A stretch of DNA of 64,000 nucleotides from Roseobacter sp. MED193 (GCF_000152965.1 NZ_CH902583.1:160987-224986); one strand, 5' to 3'; shown: positions 41,742 to 52,345, counted from the first letter of the stretch. Notes: generated by a model not told the origin, from the sequence alone. Made by a program: numbers and translations.

Positions 41742-43712
41742 ATGATTACAGAGCTCGGACATTTCGCCCTTATCCTCGCCTTCATGATTGCCATTGTTCA
41801 AATGGTGGTTCCGCTGATCGGTGCCCATAAACGCTGGCCCGGATGGATGGCCGTGGCAGAACCCGCCGCGCAGGCGCAGTTCTTCTTTACCGCCTTTGCC
41901 TTTGGGGCGCTGGTCTGGGCCTTTGTAACCTCAGATTTCTCCCTGCGGCTGGTGATGTTGAACAGCCATTCCGCCAAACCGATGCTCTATAAAATCTCAG
42001 GCACCTGGGGCAATCACGAGGGCTCAATGCTGCTTTGGGTGTTGATCGTTGCCCTGTTTGGCGCTGTAGCCTCGGTCTTTGGTGGTGGACTGCCGCAGAC
42101 GCTGAAGGCCCGCGTTCTGGCAGTTCAAGCCTCTATCGGGGTGGCGTTTTTCGCCTTTATCCTCTTTACTTCCAATCCTTTCCTGCGTCTGGCGGTGCCG
42201 CCCTTTGACGGGCAGGATCTGAACCCCCTGTTGCAGGATCCGGGCCTCGCTTTTCATCCGCCGTTTTTGTACCTGGGCTATGTGGGGCTCTCGATGGCCT
42301 TTTCCTTCGCCGTGGCCGCCCTGATTGAGGGCCGGGTCGATGCGGCCTGGGCCCGTTGGGTGCGCCCCTGGACCCTGGCCGCCTGGATCTTTTTGACCAT
42401 CGGTATCGCGCTTGGCAGCTGGTGGGCCTATTATGAACTGGGCTGGGGCGGTTTCTGGTTCTGGGATCCGGTTGAAAACGCCTCCTTTATGCCCTGGCTC
42501 TTGGCCGCAGCCCTGCTGCATTCGGCCATCGTAGTGGAGAAACGGGAATCGCTGAAAAGCTGGACCATCCTCCTGGCGATCCTTGCCTTTGGTTTCTCGT
42601 TGATTGGGACATTCATCGTGCGGTCCGGGCTTTTGACATCTGTCCATGCCTTTGCCAATGACGCTGAACGCGGCATTTTCATTCTGATGATCCTCGCGTT
42701 CTTCACTGGCGGCGCGCTCACGCTATTTGCCGCGCGCGCCCAGTCTATGCAGGCGCGGGGGGTTTTTGGGCTGGTCAGCCGCGAAGGCGCGCTGGTAGCC
42801 AATAACATCCTACTGGCTGTAGGTTGCTTTGTGGTCTTTTTTGGCACGCTTTGGCCCATCGTGGCGGAAATGGCCTTTGGGCGGAAACTCTCGGTTGGGC
42901 CTCCCTTCTTTAATGCAGCCTTCACGCCCTTTATGGTGCTCTTGGGCGCAATCTTACCGATTGGAGCAATGTTGCCCTGGAAACGCGGCAACCTGGGGCG
43001 GACGCTGAAACGGCTGCGCTATGTCTTTGCGCTGGCTTTGGCGCTGGCGGTTCTGGCCTGGGCGATGCAGACAGGACGATCCGGCCTTGGCCCGATTGGC
43101 CTGTTCCTGGGGTCCTGGGTAGTGTTTGGCGCTTTGGTTGATCTGTGGGGCCGTACCGGCAGTTTGGCGCGCCTGATGCGTCTGCCACGTGCGGATTGGG
43201 GAAAGGCTACGGCCCACGCTGGCCTCGGTGTAACCATCTTTGCCATCGCCGGGCTAACGGCTTGGGAGCAAGAAGATATCCGCATTGCCCAGATTGGTGA
43301 GCCCTTTACTGTTGGCGCCTATGAGCTTCGGCTTGATGGGGTCGAAAACACGCGCGGGCCCAACTATTTCACCACCATGGCAACGATCAGTGTAACCCGT
43401 GCCGGTCGTCCGGTGGCGGTTATGTATCCCGAAAAACGCAACTACCCAGTGGCAAAGATGCCGACCACAGAGGCCGCGATCGACTATCGACTGTCGCGGG
43501 ACCTCTACGTGGTGATCGGTGACCAGCAGGTAGACGGTGGCTGGACCGTGCGGACCTATATTAAACCCCTGGCCAACTGGATCTGGGGCGGTTGTCTGTT
43601 AATGGCGCTTGGGGGCTTCCTGAGCTTGAGTGATCGTCGGTTCCGGGTTGCGGCTGGCGCGGCTAAGGGCCAGGGCGACACCAAAGCAACAGCGGGGGTC
43701 GCTGCAGAATGA
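41742..43712 (+). CDS. ccmF: Heme lyase subunit CcmF
   Basis: A 656-residue polytopic membrane protein of cytochrome c maturation. The WWD heme-handling motif is WGGFWFWDPVENASFMPWL (near residues 240-258). Many membrane segments and the tail GGCLLMALGGFLSLSDRRFR follow. It attaches heme to apocytochrome together with CcmH. Start chosen at ATG 41742 from the family N-terminus (MITELGHFALILAFM); the ribosome site is weak. It overlaps ccmH by four bases. The ccmABCDG genes are not in this window. Confidence 0.95.
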   Translation: MITELGHFALILAFMIAIVQMVVPLIGAHKRWPGWMAVAEPAAQAQFFFTAFAFGALVWAFVTSDFSLRLVMLNSHSAKPMLYKISGTWGNHEGSMLLWVLIVALFGAVASVFGGGLPQTLKARVLAVQASIGVAFFAFILFTSNPFLRLAVPPFDGQDLNPLLQDPGLAFHPPFLYLGYVGLSMAFSFAVAALIEGRVDAAWARWVRPWTLAAWIFLTIGIALGSWWAYYELGWGGFWFWDPVENASFMPWLLAAALLHSAIVVEKRESLKSWTILLAILAFGFSLIGTFIVRSGLLTSVHAFANDAERGIFILMILAFFTGGALTLFAARAQSMQARGVFGLVSREGALVANNILLAVGCFVVFFGTLWPIVAEMAFGRKLSVGPPFFNAAFTPFMVLLGAILPIGAMLPWKRGNLGRTLKRLRYVFALALALAVLAWAMQTGRSGLGPIGLFLGSWVVFGALVDLWGRTGSLARLMRLPRADWGKATAHAGLGVTIFAIAGLTAWEQEDIRIAQIGEPFTVGAYELRLDGVENTRGPNYFTTMATISVTRAGRPVAVMYPEKRNYPVAKMPTTEAAIDYRLSRDLYVVIGDQQVDGGWTVRTYIKPLANWIWGGCLLMALGGFLSLSDRRFRVAAGAAKGQGDTKATAGVAAE

Positions 43713-44194
43713 ATAGGTTAAAGACCTGTGCCTCCGCACTGGCCTTGGCTCTGGTGTGTTCCGTTGCAGTCCTACCTGCCCCCGTCCAGGCGGTTCAGCC
43801 GGATGAGGTTCTGTCGGATCCGGCGCTGGAGGCCCGCGCTCGTGAGCTGTCCAAGGATTTGCGCTGTCTCGTGTGCCGCAATGAAAATATCGACGAATCC
43901 AATGCCGATCTGGCCCGCGATCTGCGTGTCCTGGTGCGAGAGCGTCTGGTGGCTGGAGACAGCAATGGCGAGGTGATCGACTTCGTGGTGGAACGGTACG
44001 GCGAATATGTGCTGTTACGCCCCACCACTACCGGCGCCAACTGGATGCTTTGGGCTGCTGGCCCCTTGATGCTGATCTTAGCCCTGGGCGTGGCGGCTGG
44101 CTATATGCGCGGTCGTGGGCGCGCAGCCAAGGAGGGTGAGCAGGCGCTGAGTGATGAGGAACAAGCGCGGTTGAGTCAGATCCTCGACGAGTGA
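43709..44194 (+). CDS. ccmH: Cytochrome c maturation protein CcmH (CycL)
   Basis: A 161-residue protein with a signal or anchor sequence at about 1-29. The redox motif LRCLVCRNENIDESN (CxxC near 52-55) is present, and a C-terminal membrane helix lies at about 111-131. It reduces the apocytochrome heme-binding cysteines and works with CcmF, with which it overlaps by four bases (ATGA). Confidence 0.94.
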   Translation: MNRLKTCASALALALVCSVAVLPAPVQAVQPDEVLSDPALEARARELSKDLRCLVCRNENIDESNADLARDLRVLVRERLVAGDSNGEVIDFVVERYGEYVLLRPTTTGANWMLWAAGPLMLILALGVAAGYMRGRGRAAKEGEQALSDEEQARLSQILDE

Positions 44195-44315
44195 TATTTT
44201 GGCTTTTGTGACGCGGGGTCCGGCTTTTCGTCCTCCATTGTTTGCGCCACGGTTACTTGACTGCAGGGTAAAACGCCTGAAATTGCCTTTGAGGCATGTG
44301 AGATATGAGGTTTTG

Positions 44316-45092
44316 ATGGACTACAAGGAAATCCTGTATGCGCTTGAGGATGATCTGGCGATTGTCACGCTGAACCGTCCAAGCAAGATGAACGCACTCA
44401 CAGGGCAGATGCGTGCTGAGATCACTCATGCGATGAAACGTGCAGCATCTGAGGCACGGGCTGTTGTGCTAACCGGTGCAGGCGCGGCTTTTTGCTCTGG
44501 TCAGGACCTGAGCGATGCCTCCGGCAATGGTGATCTTGATATGGAGCGCACTCTGCGTGACGAATATACCCCAATGCTGGAAGCGGTTTATGATTGCCCG
44601 GTTCCGACCCTGTCGGTGATCAATGGGCCGGTGGCCGGCGCAGGCGCCAATTTAGCCCTCGCTGCGGATGTGGTTATAGCGACGGAAAGTGCCTATTTTT
44701 TACAGGCTTTTGCGCGTATTGGCCTGATGCCCGATGCTGGTGGCACCTGGTTCCTGCCACGCCAGATGGGCCTGGCCAAGGCTATGGGGGCGGCGCTGTT
44801 TGCTGATAAGATCTCCGCCAAGCAGGCCAGCGATTGGGGCATGATCTGGGAAGCCATTCCCGATAGCGAGTTTGAAGCGACCTGGCGTGCCCGTGCAGCC
44901 TATTTGGCCAAGGGCCCAACCAAGGCTTTTGGCTCCATCAAAACCGCGATCCGCGCCAGCTACGGCAACAGCTTGCCTGAGCAGCTCTCGGTGGAGGCAA
45001 GCCTGCAAGGGGAATGCGGAAAAAGCCGCGATTTCAATGAGGGCGTCACAGCGTTTTTAGAAAAACGCCCTGCCAGTTTTGAGGGGCGCTGA
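44316..45092 (+). CDS. Enoyl-CoA hydratase/isomerase (PaaG-like)
   Basis: A 258-residue crotonase. Oxyanion-hole blocks AAFCSGQDLSDASG and VIATESAYFLQAFARIGLMP with DAGGTWFLPRQMGL are present; the DAGG Asp and the lack of a first catalytic Glu resemble PaaG-type isomerases. It could act in phenylacetate or ring-derived acyl-CoA breakdown. The start at 44316 is supported by GAGG five bases upstream; the frame opens earlier at 44199 without such a site. It follows ccmH by 121 bases in the same direction, a combination with no obvious biochemical link. Confidence 0.87.
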   Translation: MDYKEILYALEDDLAIVTLNRPSKMNALTGQMRAEITHAMKRAASEARAVVLTGAGAAFCSGQDLSDASGNGDLDMERTLRDEYTPMLEAVYDCPVPTLSVINGPVAGAGANLALAADVVIATESAYFLQAFARIGLMPDAGGTWFLPRQMGLAKAMGAALFADKISAKQASDWGMIWEAIPDSEFEATWRARAAYLAKGPTKAFGSIKTAIRASYGNSLPEQLSVEASLQGECGKSRDFNEGVTAFLEKRPASFEGR

Positions 45093-45122
45093 GGAATCTT
45101 CATCTTTATTGAAACAAAAAAG

Positions 45123-45153
45123 ACCGGCGGGTTGGCCCCGCCGGTTTTTTTTT
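45123..45153 (+). terminator. Terminator of the enoyl-CoA hydratase gene
   Basis: ACCGGCGGG (45123-45131) pairs perfectly with CCCGCCGGT (45137-45145) over TTGGC. A run of nine T follows. Confidence 0.93.
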
Positions 45154-45175
45154 GGCGTCGGCTGCCGGGTCATGG

Positions 45176-45220
45176 CAAACACAAAAATGCCTGCGTTGAA
45201 CTGGCAGGTTCAACGCAGGC
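45176..45220 (-). terminator. Terminator of the RTX-like gene
   Basis: GCCTGCGTTGAAC (45189-45201) pairs perfectly with GTTCAACGCAGGC (45208-45220). On the minus strand ATTTTTGTG follows. It lies 29 bases beyond the stop of the RTX-like gene. Confidence 0.88.
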
Positions 45221-45248
45221 TGTGGAAGACTATCGGTAGATGACGCCG

Positions 45249-46187
45249 TTACGCCGCACGCACGCCATTGAGCAGGAGCACATGTTCCGTCAGATCAAAG
45301 CTGTCGTCTTGGTCTAGAACGCGGATCACCTCCGAACCATTGGCAGAGATAACCGCATCAGAGGTGCCGTCACTGTTCTCGATCAGTTCCACTGTGAGCT
45401 CAGGTTCACCATCCGCAGGGTCATAGGCATACATCAGCTGATCTTCGGCTGGGTCGAAATCAGTCACTGTTGCAGCTTCTTGACCTTCGAGCCAGGAGGC
45501 GGTCACAAAAGTATCCGCTCCGCTGCCACCGCCAACGGTGTCATTAACGCCAAAAATCACAGTATCGTCTCCAGAGCCGCCAAAGGCTTGATCACCTTCA
45601 GTGTCACTGTCTGCAGAAAAATCGATTTGCAATTGGTCAAGCAAGTTCCCGATGCCATTTTCAGGTGTCGGATCCGCAAGGAAGGCCGCTTCAGCATCAG
45701 GGTCCATGGTCCCGCTTGCTATGATCAGATCATCGCCGCCATCGCCTTGCAATCTGTCAGTGCCAGTTGTGTCAATGAGAACATCATCATTGCGCCCACC
45801 GCGCACAAGATCATCATCTTCACCACCTTGAACCAGGTCTTCGCCATTGCCACCAAAGACGCTGTCATTGCCTTCGCCGCCTTGGACGCTATCGGCGCCA
45901 CCGTCACCAAAGACCCGGTCGTCGCCGCCATTACCATCAAGTGTATCGGTGCCGTTTTTACCCAAGATCGTGTTGTTTTCTTCGTCACCTTCGATCTCAT
46001 CATCACCGCTGGCGCCGATAAAGGAGTCGATGTCCGCGCCGCCACCAGTGTCATTGCCGCCGCCGGTGTCAGTTCCGCCACCGGTGTCATCACCGCCACC
46101 GCTATCCGCCGGAGCATCATCATCGTCGTCGATAATAAAGGCGATACCGGCAACCAGGCCGATACCCAAAAGTGCCATCCACATCAT
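45249..46187 (-). CDS. RTX-like calcium-binding repeat protein with N-terminal membrane helix
   Basis: A 312-residue, highly acidic protein. It starts with a membrane or signal helix (about 1-19; MMWMALLGIGLVAGIAFIID), then a run of Asp and a (GGGxDT) spacer (about 27-51). Hemolysin-type Gly/Asp repeats follow (about 55-140; GGEGNDSVFGGNGEDLVQGG). A second repeat group near 195-230 ends in a beta-rich C-terminal domain. Calcium binding is expected from the repeats. The start at 46187 is fixed by GGGGGA seven bases upstream. No type I secretion genes are nearby. Role unknown; roseobacters carry many such proteins. Confidence 0.85.
   Translation of the reverse strand: MMWMALLGIGLVAGIAFIIDDDDDAPADSGGGDDTGGGTDTGGGNDTGGGADIDSFIGASGDDEIEGDEENNTILGKNGTDTLDGNGGDDRVFGDGGADSVQGGEGNDSVFGGNGEDLVQGGEDDDLVRGGRNDDVLIDTTGTDRLQGDGGDDLIIASGTMDPDAEAAFLADPTPENGIGNLLDQLQIDFSADSDTEGDQAFGGSGDDTVIFGVNDTVGGGSGADTFVTASWLEGQEAATVTDFDPAEDQLMYAYDPADGEPELTVELIENSDGTSDAVISANGSEVIRVLDQDDSFDLTEHVLLLNGVRAA
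46029..46100 (-). repeat. 18-bp tandem repeats encoding the GGGxDT spacer
   Basis: Four near-copies of an 18-base unit encode (GGGxDx)n in the RTX-like protein. Copy number can vary without shifting the frame. Confidence 0.7.
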
Positions 46188-46530
46188 AGAATTGTCCCCC
46201 AGAAAGTGATTAGAATTTCGTTTAAAATACCTCTGGTTGGAGCATTGGAACAAGACAATTTAAATGTGTTTGTCTTTTAATTCGAACCAAGCCCTCCACA
46301 ATGATTTTACGCTGACGTTATTGTTCACCGAAAGGAACCAATTCCCCTAAATGGTCAAAAAGAAGCGCGATGGGGACCATAGATAGCGGTCTCCTGCACA
46401 CAAAAATGACTAACTTGGATTGCAGGCGACTCACTGGAAGGTTTTCCTATTGGCTCTGTTTCCAACAGGACAACCAATAAAAAAGCCCCGCCAAAATGGC
46501 GAGGCTTTGAAGTCTGGCACCAGACCTAGT
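46188..46530. other. Intergenic region, 343 bp
   Basis: It contains the ribosome site and presumed promoter of the RTX-like gene on the left and the gltA terminator (46478-46510) on the right. Nothing else is recognisable. Confidence 0.6.
46478..46510 (-). terminator. Terminator of gltA
   Basis: On the minus strand AAAGCCTCGCCA-TTT-TGGCGGGGCTTT forms a nearly perfect stem followed by a T-run. It lies just past the gltA stop. Confidence 0.88.
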
Positions 46531-47826
46531 TTAGCGGTTTTCGATATCCACGTAGTCGCGGGCAGTTTGGCCAAGATAGAGCTGGCGCGGGCGACCAATT
46601 TTGTTCTGTGGATCGGTGATCATTTCTTTCCACTGGGAGATCCAGCCTACAGTGCGCGACAGCGCAAAGATCGGGGTGAACATCGAAGTGGGGAAACCCA
46701 TCGCTTCCAGAATAATACCGGAATAGAAATCCACATTCGGGAATAGTTTCTTTTCCTTGAAGTAGGGGTCATTCAGAGCTGTCTGTTCCAGCTCCTTGGC
46801 CACCTGCAGCAGCGGGTTGTCTTCGACGCCTAGGAGTTCAAGAACCTCATCGGCAGACTGTTTCAGAACCGTGGCGCGTGGGTCGGTGTTTTTGTAAACA
46901 CGGTGACCAAAGCCCATCAGACGGAAGGGATCGTCCTTATCCTTGGCACGGGCGATGAATTCAGGAATACGGTCAACGGAACCGATTTCCTTGAGCATCT
47001 CCAGGCAGGCCTGGTTGGCGCCGCCATGGGCTGGGCCCCAGAGGCAAGCAATGCCGGCCGCGATGCATGCAAAAGGATTTGCGCCGGAAGAGGAGGCCAA
47101 ACGCACGGTCGAAGTTGAGGCGTTTTGCTCGTGATCCGCGTGCAGGGTGAAGATCCGGTCCATCGCACGGCTCAGGATTGGGTTCACGTGATATTCTTCG
47201 GCCGGCACCGAGAAGCACATGTGCAGGAAGTTGGCTGCATAATCCAGATCGTTGCGGGGATAGACGAAGGGCTGACCGATGGAATATTTATAGGCCATCG
47301 CCGCAATCGTGGGCAGCTTGGCGATTAGGCGGATCGAGGCAACTTCGCGCTGCCACGGATCGGCGATATCGGTCGAATCATGGTAAAAGGCGGACATGGC
47401 GCCGACAACACCCACCAGGGTTGCCATTGGGTGCGCATCGCGGCGGAAACCACGGAAGAAGTTGTGCATCTGTTCATGCACCATGGTGTGGCGGGTCACG
47501 CGGGCTTCAAAATCTTCCAGCTGTGCCGCCGTTGGCAGCTCACCGTAGAGGAGAAGATAGCAGACCTCTAGATAATGAGATTGTGACGCCAGTTGATCGA
47601 TTGGATAGCCGCGGTGCAGCAGCTCGCCCTTTGCACCGTCAATAAAGGTGATGGTGCTGTCGCAGCTGGCGGTCGATGTGAAACCCGGGTCATAAGTGAA
47701 CACGCCGGCCTGGGCATAAAGTTTGCGGATGTCCAGAACATCAGGCCCGGTGGTAGGCGAGAAAATGGGAAGCTCATATTCTTGGTCGTTCAGGCTGAGC
47801 TTTGCGGTCTTCTGTGTCTCGGTCAT
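46531..47826 (-). CDS. gltA: Citrate synthase
   Basis: A 431-residue type II (hexameric, gram-negative type) citrate synthase, the entry enzyme of the TCA cycle. Active-site histidines are in [20 protein letters not shown] and [15 protein letters not shown], with [15 protein letters not shown] and the catalytic Asp in [14 protein letters not shown]. It lies downstream of gltX on the same strand, 130 bases away, with its own leader. Confidence 0.96.
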   Translation of the reverse strand: MTETQKTAKLSLNDQEYELPIFSPTTGPDVLDIRKLYAQAGVFTYDPGFTSTASCDSTITFIDGAKGELLHRGYPIDQLASQSHYLEVCYLLLYGELPTAAQLEDFEARVTRHTMVHEQMHNFFRGFRRDAHPMATLVGVVGAMSAFYHDSTDIADPWQREVASIRLIAKLPTIAAMAYKYSIGQPFVYPRNDLDYAANFLHMCFSVPAEEYHVNPILSRAMDRIFTLHADHEQNASTSTVRLASSSGANPFACIAAGIACLWGPAHGGANQACLEMLKEIGSVDRIPEFIARAKDKDDPFRLMGFGHRVYKNTDPRATVLKQSADEVLELLGVEDNPLLQVAKELEQTALNDPYFKEKKLFPNVDFYSGIILEAMGFPTSMFTPIFALSRTVGWISQWKEMITDPQNKIGRPRQLYLGQTARDYVDIENR

Positions 47827-47890
47827 AGATGTCCCTTCCTGTATCAGGCACGAATACCCGGAATTTCATCCCGGGCACGGTGCAGGCAGA

Positions 47891-47913
47891 ACCTGCGCGC
47901 GGATCGCGCAGGT
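47891..47913. other. Perfect 9-bp hairpin between gltX and gltA
   Basis: ACCTGCGCG pairs with CGCGCAGGT over a 5-base loop, with no T-run. It may be a weak gltX terminator or part of the gltA leader. A second small hairpin (CCCGG/CCGGG) lies nearby at 47854-47875. Confidence 0.35.
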
Positions 47914-47956
47914 GAGGTGGTATAGGAACAGGCTTACTGACCGGTTAAGGACAGGG

Positions 47957-49357
47957 TTAGCCTGTGGCGTCGTTGAGCCGGGCCATCGTTTCGTCACGGC
48001 CCAGGATCAGCATCATGTCAAACACCGATGGCGTTGCAGCTCTACCGGCCAACACGGCCCGCAGGGGGGCGGCCAGTTTGCCGAACTTGGTGTCATGGGC
48101 TTCTGCAAATGCATTAAGAAGCGCCTCAAGATCTTCACGCGTCCAGCTAACACTTTGCAACTGCGGCGTCAATTGAGCCAGTATACCATCGGATACATTT
48201 GCCAGGGCCTTAGCCGCTTTTTCATCTGGTTCAATAGGCCGAGATGTCAGGATAAAATGCGCCTTTTCAAGCAAATCGGGGAAGGTTTTAGCTCGATCCT
48301 TGAGGCAATACATCGCACGTTCAAGATTTGCTGACTTTACGTCATCTAGCGGTGATTGACCGGAGGCGACCAGATAAGACTGGATCTCTTGCTGCAATGC
48401 AGCGTCGTCGCTAACAGCGTTGTGCTGGCTACAGAGGTTTTCCAGCTTCTTTGTGTCAAAGCGCGCCGGGCTTTTGCCGATTGCCTCCAGGCCGAACCAA
48501 TCGCGGGCCTGGGCATCGGTAAAAAACTCGTCGTCGCCGTGGCTCCAACCCAGACGGGCCAGATAGTTTCGCATACCCGCCGCACAATAACCCATGGCTT
48601 GGTACTCTTGCGCCCCAAGAGCTCCGTGACGTTTGGACAGCTTTTTGCCATCTGCACCGTGGATCAAGGGAATATGGGCCCAGACCGGAATATCCCAGCC
48701 CATGGCATCATAGATCACCATCTGGCGGGCGGCATTGTTCAAATGATCGTCCCCACGGATCACATGGGTCACCCCCATATCGTGGTCGTCCACCACGACG
48801 GCGAGCATATAGACCGGTGTTCCATCCGAGCGCAGCAGAATCATATCGTCCAGTTGATCGTTGCGGATTGTGACATCCCCCTGGACCTGATCTTTGATCA
48901 CCGTGCTGCCATCCTGAGGGGCCTTGATGCGGATCACATAGGGGGCATCAGGATGTGATTCTGCCGGCGCCTCGCGCCAGGGAGAGCGGAAAAGGGTGGA
49001 CTTCCCGTCTGCCTTGGCGGCATCGCGAAAGGCTGCGATCTCTTCTTGGGTGGCAAAACATTTATAGGCCTTGCCCTCAGCCAGAAGCTGTTCTGCAACC
49101 TCAGCATGACGTTTCGCCCCGTCAAACTGGCTGACTATCTCGCCATCGTGGTTGAGCCCCAGCCAATTCATGCCCTGCAAAATAGCCGCTGTTGCCTCGG
49201 GCGTGGAGCGTGCGCGATCAGTATCTTCGATCCGCAAGAGAAACTTGCCACCACGGCCGCGCGCAAAAAGCCAGTTAAACAGAGCGGTACGGGCACCACC
49301 AATATGCAAATAACCTGTAGGAGAGGGGGCAAAGCGAGTGACGATGGGTTTGGACAT
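47957..49357 (-). CDS. gltX: Glutamate--tRNA ligase
   Basis: A 466-residue class I aminoacyl-tRNA synthetase. The HIGH-type motif is [20 protein letters not shown] (residues 9-28) and the KMSKS-type motif [11 protein letters not shown] (near 238-248). It charges tRNA-Glu and, in this group, possibly tRNA-Gln for later amidation. The start is ATG 49357; a frame extension to 49495 overlaps the divergent comEC. The ribosome site is weak. Confidence 0.95.
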   Translation of the reverse strand: MSKPIVTRFAPSPTGYLHIGGARTALFNWLFARGRGGKFLLRIEDTDRARSTPEATAAILQGMNWLGLNHDGEIVSQFDGAKRHAEVAEQLLAEGKAYKCFATQEEIAAFRDAAKADGKSTLFRSPWREAPAESHPDAPYVIRIKAPQDGSTVIKDQVQGDVTIRNDQLDDMILLRSDGTPVYMLAVVVDDHDMGVTHVIRGDDHLNNAARQMVIYDAMGWDIPVWAHIPLIHGADGKKLSKRHGALGAQEYQAMGYCAAGMRNYLARLGWSHGDDEFFTDAQARDWFGLEAIGKSPARFDTKKLENLCSQHNAVSDDAALQQEIQSYLVASGQSPLDDVKSANLERAMYCLKDRAKTFPDLLEKAHFILTSRPIEPDEKAAKALANVSDGILAQLTPQLQSVSWTREDLEALLNAFAEAHDTKFGKLAAPLRAVLAGRAATPSVFDMMLILGRDETMARLNDATG

Positions 49358-49434
49358 GAGGTGATCTGCCTTTGGAAGCCAAGAATGAGCTGGAGTTTGC
49401 GCCTGTTTACCGAGGCCGCGTAGCTGGAGCAACC

Positions 49435-51441
49435 ATGCAGATCCTGCTGCGGATTGATCAGGCACTGCAGGCACAGCGAGGGCATTTGATGCCATGGATC
49501 CCTGTGTGTCTGGGAATCGGTATCGGATGCTTCTTTTTACTGCGCAGCGACCCTGGTGTGGGCAGCTGGTGCTTGCTCACCTTGGTCAGCGGTCTGTTGC
49601 TGCCGCTGACCCGGAGCGGCGACGCTCGGGCGCTGTTTGTCTGGGCAATTCTGCTTGTGGCGCTTGGCTTTGCTCTTGCCGGGGTGCGCAGTACCCTGGT
49701 GCAGGCGCCGGTGCTGACATTTCGCTACTATGGCCCGGTTGAAGGACGGCTCATTGCCATAGATCGCTCCAGCAGTGGCGCGCTGCGTCTGACGCTCGAT
49801 CAGGTGCGATTGAATCGCGTGGCGCCACGAAACCGGCCCGCACGGGTGCGTCTGTCCTTGGCCCAAGACAGCGCAATACCCCAGGTTGGGGTGCGGCTTG
49901 CAACCACCGCACATTTAATGCCTCCCCAGGGCCCAAGTGAACCTGGTGGGTTTGACTTTCGCCGATACGCTTGGTTTTTGAAGATCGGCGCCAATGGCTA
50001 TACCCGAACGCCGCTTGTGGTGCTGGCGCCCCCACGCCACGGGCTATATCTTCAACGGTTTCGCTATCGCCTGTCTCAGATTGTGCAACAGCGTCTAGAA
50101 CCAGCGACCGGAGGGGTGGCCGCCGCTATCATCGCGGGAGACCGGAGCGGGGTGAGGCCGCAGGAGCTTCAAAACCTCAGAGCCAGCAATCTCGCTCATT
50201 TACTCGCGATATCTGGGCTCCATATGGGGCTGCTCACTGGGTTTGTCTTTACGGTGCTGCGGTTCTCTCTGTGTGTTATTCCGGCCATTGCGCTGCGGTG
50301 GAATATCAAAAAGATCTCAGCAGGAGCTGCTCTGGTGGTTGGGCTCTTCTATCTCGGCATTTCGGGCGGCAACGTCTCGACTGAACGGGCCTTCATCATG
50401 GTTTTGGTTCTGTTCGTTGCCGTTCTTCTGGACCGTCGCGCCCTTTCGTTGCGTGCGGTCGCCGTTGCGGCGACGCTTGTTTTGCTGCGGCGGCCGGAAA
50501 CACTATTGTCGCCGGGTTTCCAGATGAGCTTTGCCGCGACCGCCGCCCTTGTTGGTGTCTTTGGCTGGTTCAGAACACGAAGGTCCCTATTGGGCCCAGC
50601 ATGGTTGCGCTCAGTGCTCACGGTGGTTTTGTCATCTGCGGTTGCTGGAGCCGCTACAGCGCCCTTTGGCGCGGCCCACTTTAATGTTGTCTCCCATTAT
50701 GGGCTCATTGCAAACGTATTGGCCGTTCCCATAATGGGATTGGTCGTAGTACCGGCTGCTGTACTGGCCATGTGCCTGGCGCCCCTAGGGGGGGAGCAGA
50801 TCGGTATCTTCTTTTTGCAGAGCGGCCTTGAATGGATTTTAGCGGTAGCCGCCTGGGTATCTGCGCTTCCAAAGCCGCAAAGTGGCGTGGTGATGCCAGG
50901 TATCTGGGGCTTGCCGCTCTTTACCCTCGGCGCGCTTTTTGTGCTTCTTTGGCAGGGACGGCTGCGATGGGCGGGCTTTCTACTCATCGGGTTGTCATCG
51001 CTTACCTGGGCCCAGGTCGAGCGGCCGCTGCTGCTCATTTCTGCCAATGGTGGTCTGGTCGGGGTCTTGACCCCGCAAGGCAGGGCGTTGTCCCGTGAGA
51101 AAAGCCAGGGATACATCGCTGCCCGCTGGCTCGCAGCAGATGGAACGCCTTTGCCACAAATCACGGCAGCCGCGCTTTGGCACTCGCAGATCGATGCAGG
51201 AGGGGTCTGGGTGGGGGGGCGTCGGGTGGTCCATATCACAGGCAAACGGCATGCTGATGTGGTTACGGACTGTCAGCCCACGGATCTAATTGTTTCCAAC
51301 AGGCGACTGGAGCTCGGAGGCGACTGCGAGGTTTTGGGGCCAGAGCGCCTGCGGCGTAGCGGCAGTATACGGATAGATCACGATGGCAGAATGGTGACGG
51401 CAGCCGACATAGCGGGCAATCGCCCCTGGTCGCGCCAGTGA
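49435..51441 (+). CDS. comEC: ComEC/Rec2-family DNA-uptake channel protein
   Basis: A 668-residue polytopic membrane protein. After an N-terminal hydrophobic region and a DUF4131-like domain (about 40-160) comes the competence core with the signature [20 protein letters not shown] (near 245-264). Several membrane helices follow, then a degraded C-terminal metallo-beta-lactamase-like part without HxHxDH. It carries single-stranded DNA across the inner membrane in transformation; in Rhodobacter it is also needed by gene transfer agent recipients. I prefer ATG 49435 (GGAG six bases upstream) to TTG 49372. It is divergent from gltX and convergent with lexA. Confidence 0.9.
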   Translation: MQILLRIDQALQAQRGHLMPWIPVCLGIGIGCFFLLRSDPGVGSWCLLTLVSGLLLPLTRSGDARALFVWAILLVALGFALAGVRSTLVQAPVLTFRYYGPVEGRLIAIDRSSSGALRLTLDQVRLNRVAPRNRPARVRLSLAQDSAIPQVGVRLATTAHLMPPQGPSEPGGFDFRRYAWFLKIGANGYTRTPLVVLAPPRHGLYLQRFRYRLSQIVQQRLEPATGGVAAAIIAGDRSGVRPQELQNLRASNLAHLLAISGLHMGLLTGFVFTVLRFSLCVIPAIALRWNIKKISAGAALVVGLFYLGISGGNVSTERAFIMVLVLFVAVLLDRRALSLRAVAVAATLVLLRRPETLLSPGFQMSFAATAALVGVFGWFRTRRSLLGPAWLRSVLTVVLSSAVAGAATAPFGAAHFNVVSHYGLIANVLAVPIMGLVVVPAAVLAMCLAPLGGEQIGIFFLQSGLEWILAVAAWVSALPKPQSGVVMPGIWGLPLFTLGALFVLLWQGRLRWAGFLLIGLSSLTWAQVERPLLLISANGGLVGVLTPQGRALSREKSQGYIAARWLAADGTPLPQITAAALWHSQIDAGGVWVGGRRVVHITGKRHADVVTDCQPTDLIVSNRRLELGGDCEVLGPERLRRSGSIRIDHDGRMVTAADIAGNRPWSRQ

Positions 51442-51491
51442 TTTTCCTGAGCAGAAAAGGAAGCGGGAACTATGGGGGAATGCATCAGAGC

Positions 51492-52208
51492 CTAGTAACT
51501 GCGGATCAAGCCGACCAAACGCCCTTGGACTTTGACCTGATTAGGAGACAGAACTCTTGTTTCATAGGCTGGGTTCTCTGCCTCAAGCGCGATTGCACCA
51601 TTGCGCCGGAACAGACGTTTCAATGTGGCCTCTTCGTCGGCAATAAGGGCGACGACGATGTCCCCGTCATCTGCAGTATCTGTTTCGCGGATCACCACGA
51701 TATCACCATCGTTAATTCCAGCATTGATCATGGAATCACCGCGAACTTCCAGCGCGTAGTGTTTGCCATTAGACGATAGCATTGTCTGAGGGATCGCGAT
51801 CTGATGGGTGATCTGGTTGATTGCTTCGATTGGGACACCAGCAGCAATGCGCCCCATGACAGGGATTTCCAGCGCGGCGAGAACAGATGCCGCAGGGGTA
51901 CTGCGGGGCGTGGAGGGTGGCCGCGCAGAGGCAGGGGAAAAAGCGCCTGCGGCTGTGGTCTGGTTTGCCGACGGCGCAGGAACGCCGCCCATGTTTTCAG
52001 GCAGGCGCAGAATTTCAATAGCCCTGGCCCGGTGGGCAAGGCGGCGGATAAATCCGCGTTCTTCTAATGCGGTGATCAGCCGATGAATGCCCGATTTTGA
52101 GCGCAGGTCCAAAGCAACCTTCATTTCATCAAAACTGGGGGGAACACCGTCCTTTTGCAGGCGGCGGTGGATGAAGTTCAATAAATCCAACTGCTTCTTG
52201 GTTAGCAT
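51492..52208 (-). CDS. lexA: LexA repressor (SOS response)
   Basis: A 238-residue LexA. The N-terminal winged HTH is [20 protein letters not shown] to [21 protein letters not shown] 50-residue Pro/Ala/Ser linker precedes the peptidase part, where the Ala-Gly cleavage site is in [12 protein letters not shown]. The catalytic Ser is in [19 protein letters not shown] and the Lys in [12 protein letters not shown]. The promoter carries the alphaproteobacterial GTTC-N7-GTTC box, so it is self-repressed. moeA lies upstream on the same strand, but a separate promoter is indicated. Confidence 0.96.
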   Translation of the reverse strand: MLTKKQLDLLNFIHRRLQKDGVPPSFDEMKVALDLRSKSGIHRLITALEERGFIRRLAHRARAIEILRLPENMGGVPAPSANQTTAAGAFSPASARPPSTPRSTPAASVLAALEIPVMGRIAAGVPIEAINQITHQIAIPQTMLSSNGKHYALEVRGDSMINAGINDGDIVVIRETDTADDGDIVVALIADEEATLKRLFRRNGAIALEAENPAYETRVLSPNQVKVQGRLVGLIRSY

Positions 52209-52240
52209 TTCTGTCCCTCCAATTGCATCTGTTAAATTTT

Positions 52241-52255
52241 GTTCTATTCATGTTC
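52241..52255. promoter_or_regulatory. SOS box GTTC-N7-GTTC upstream of lexA
   Basis: GTTC TATTCAT GTTC matches the alphaproteobacterial LexA direct-repeat operator exactly. It lies 33-47 bases upstream of the lexA start, consistent with autoregulation. Confidence 0.88.
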
Positions 52256-52345
52256 CCGTTTTGTGTCAACAGTACAAGAACATCGCTGGATTTTTTGCGG
52301 TGAAATCACTTTCTGAGGACAGAACAACGCACACTCTATTGAAGG

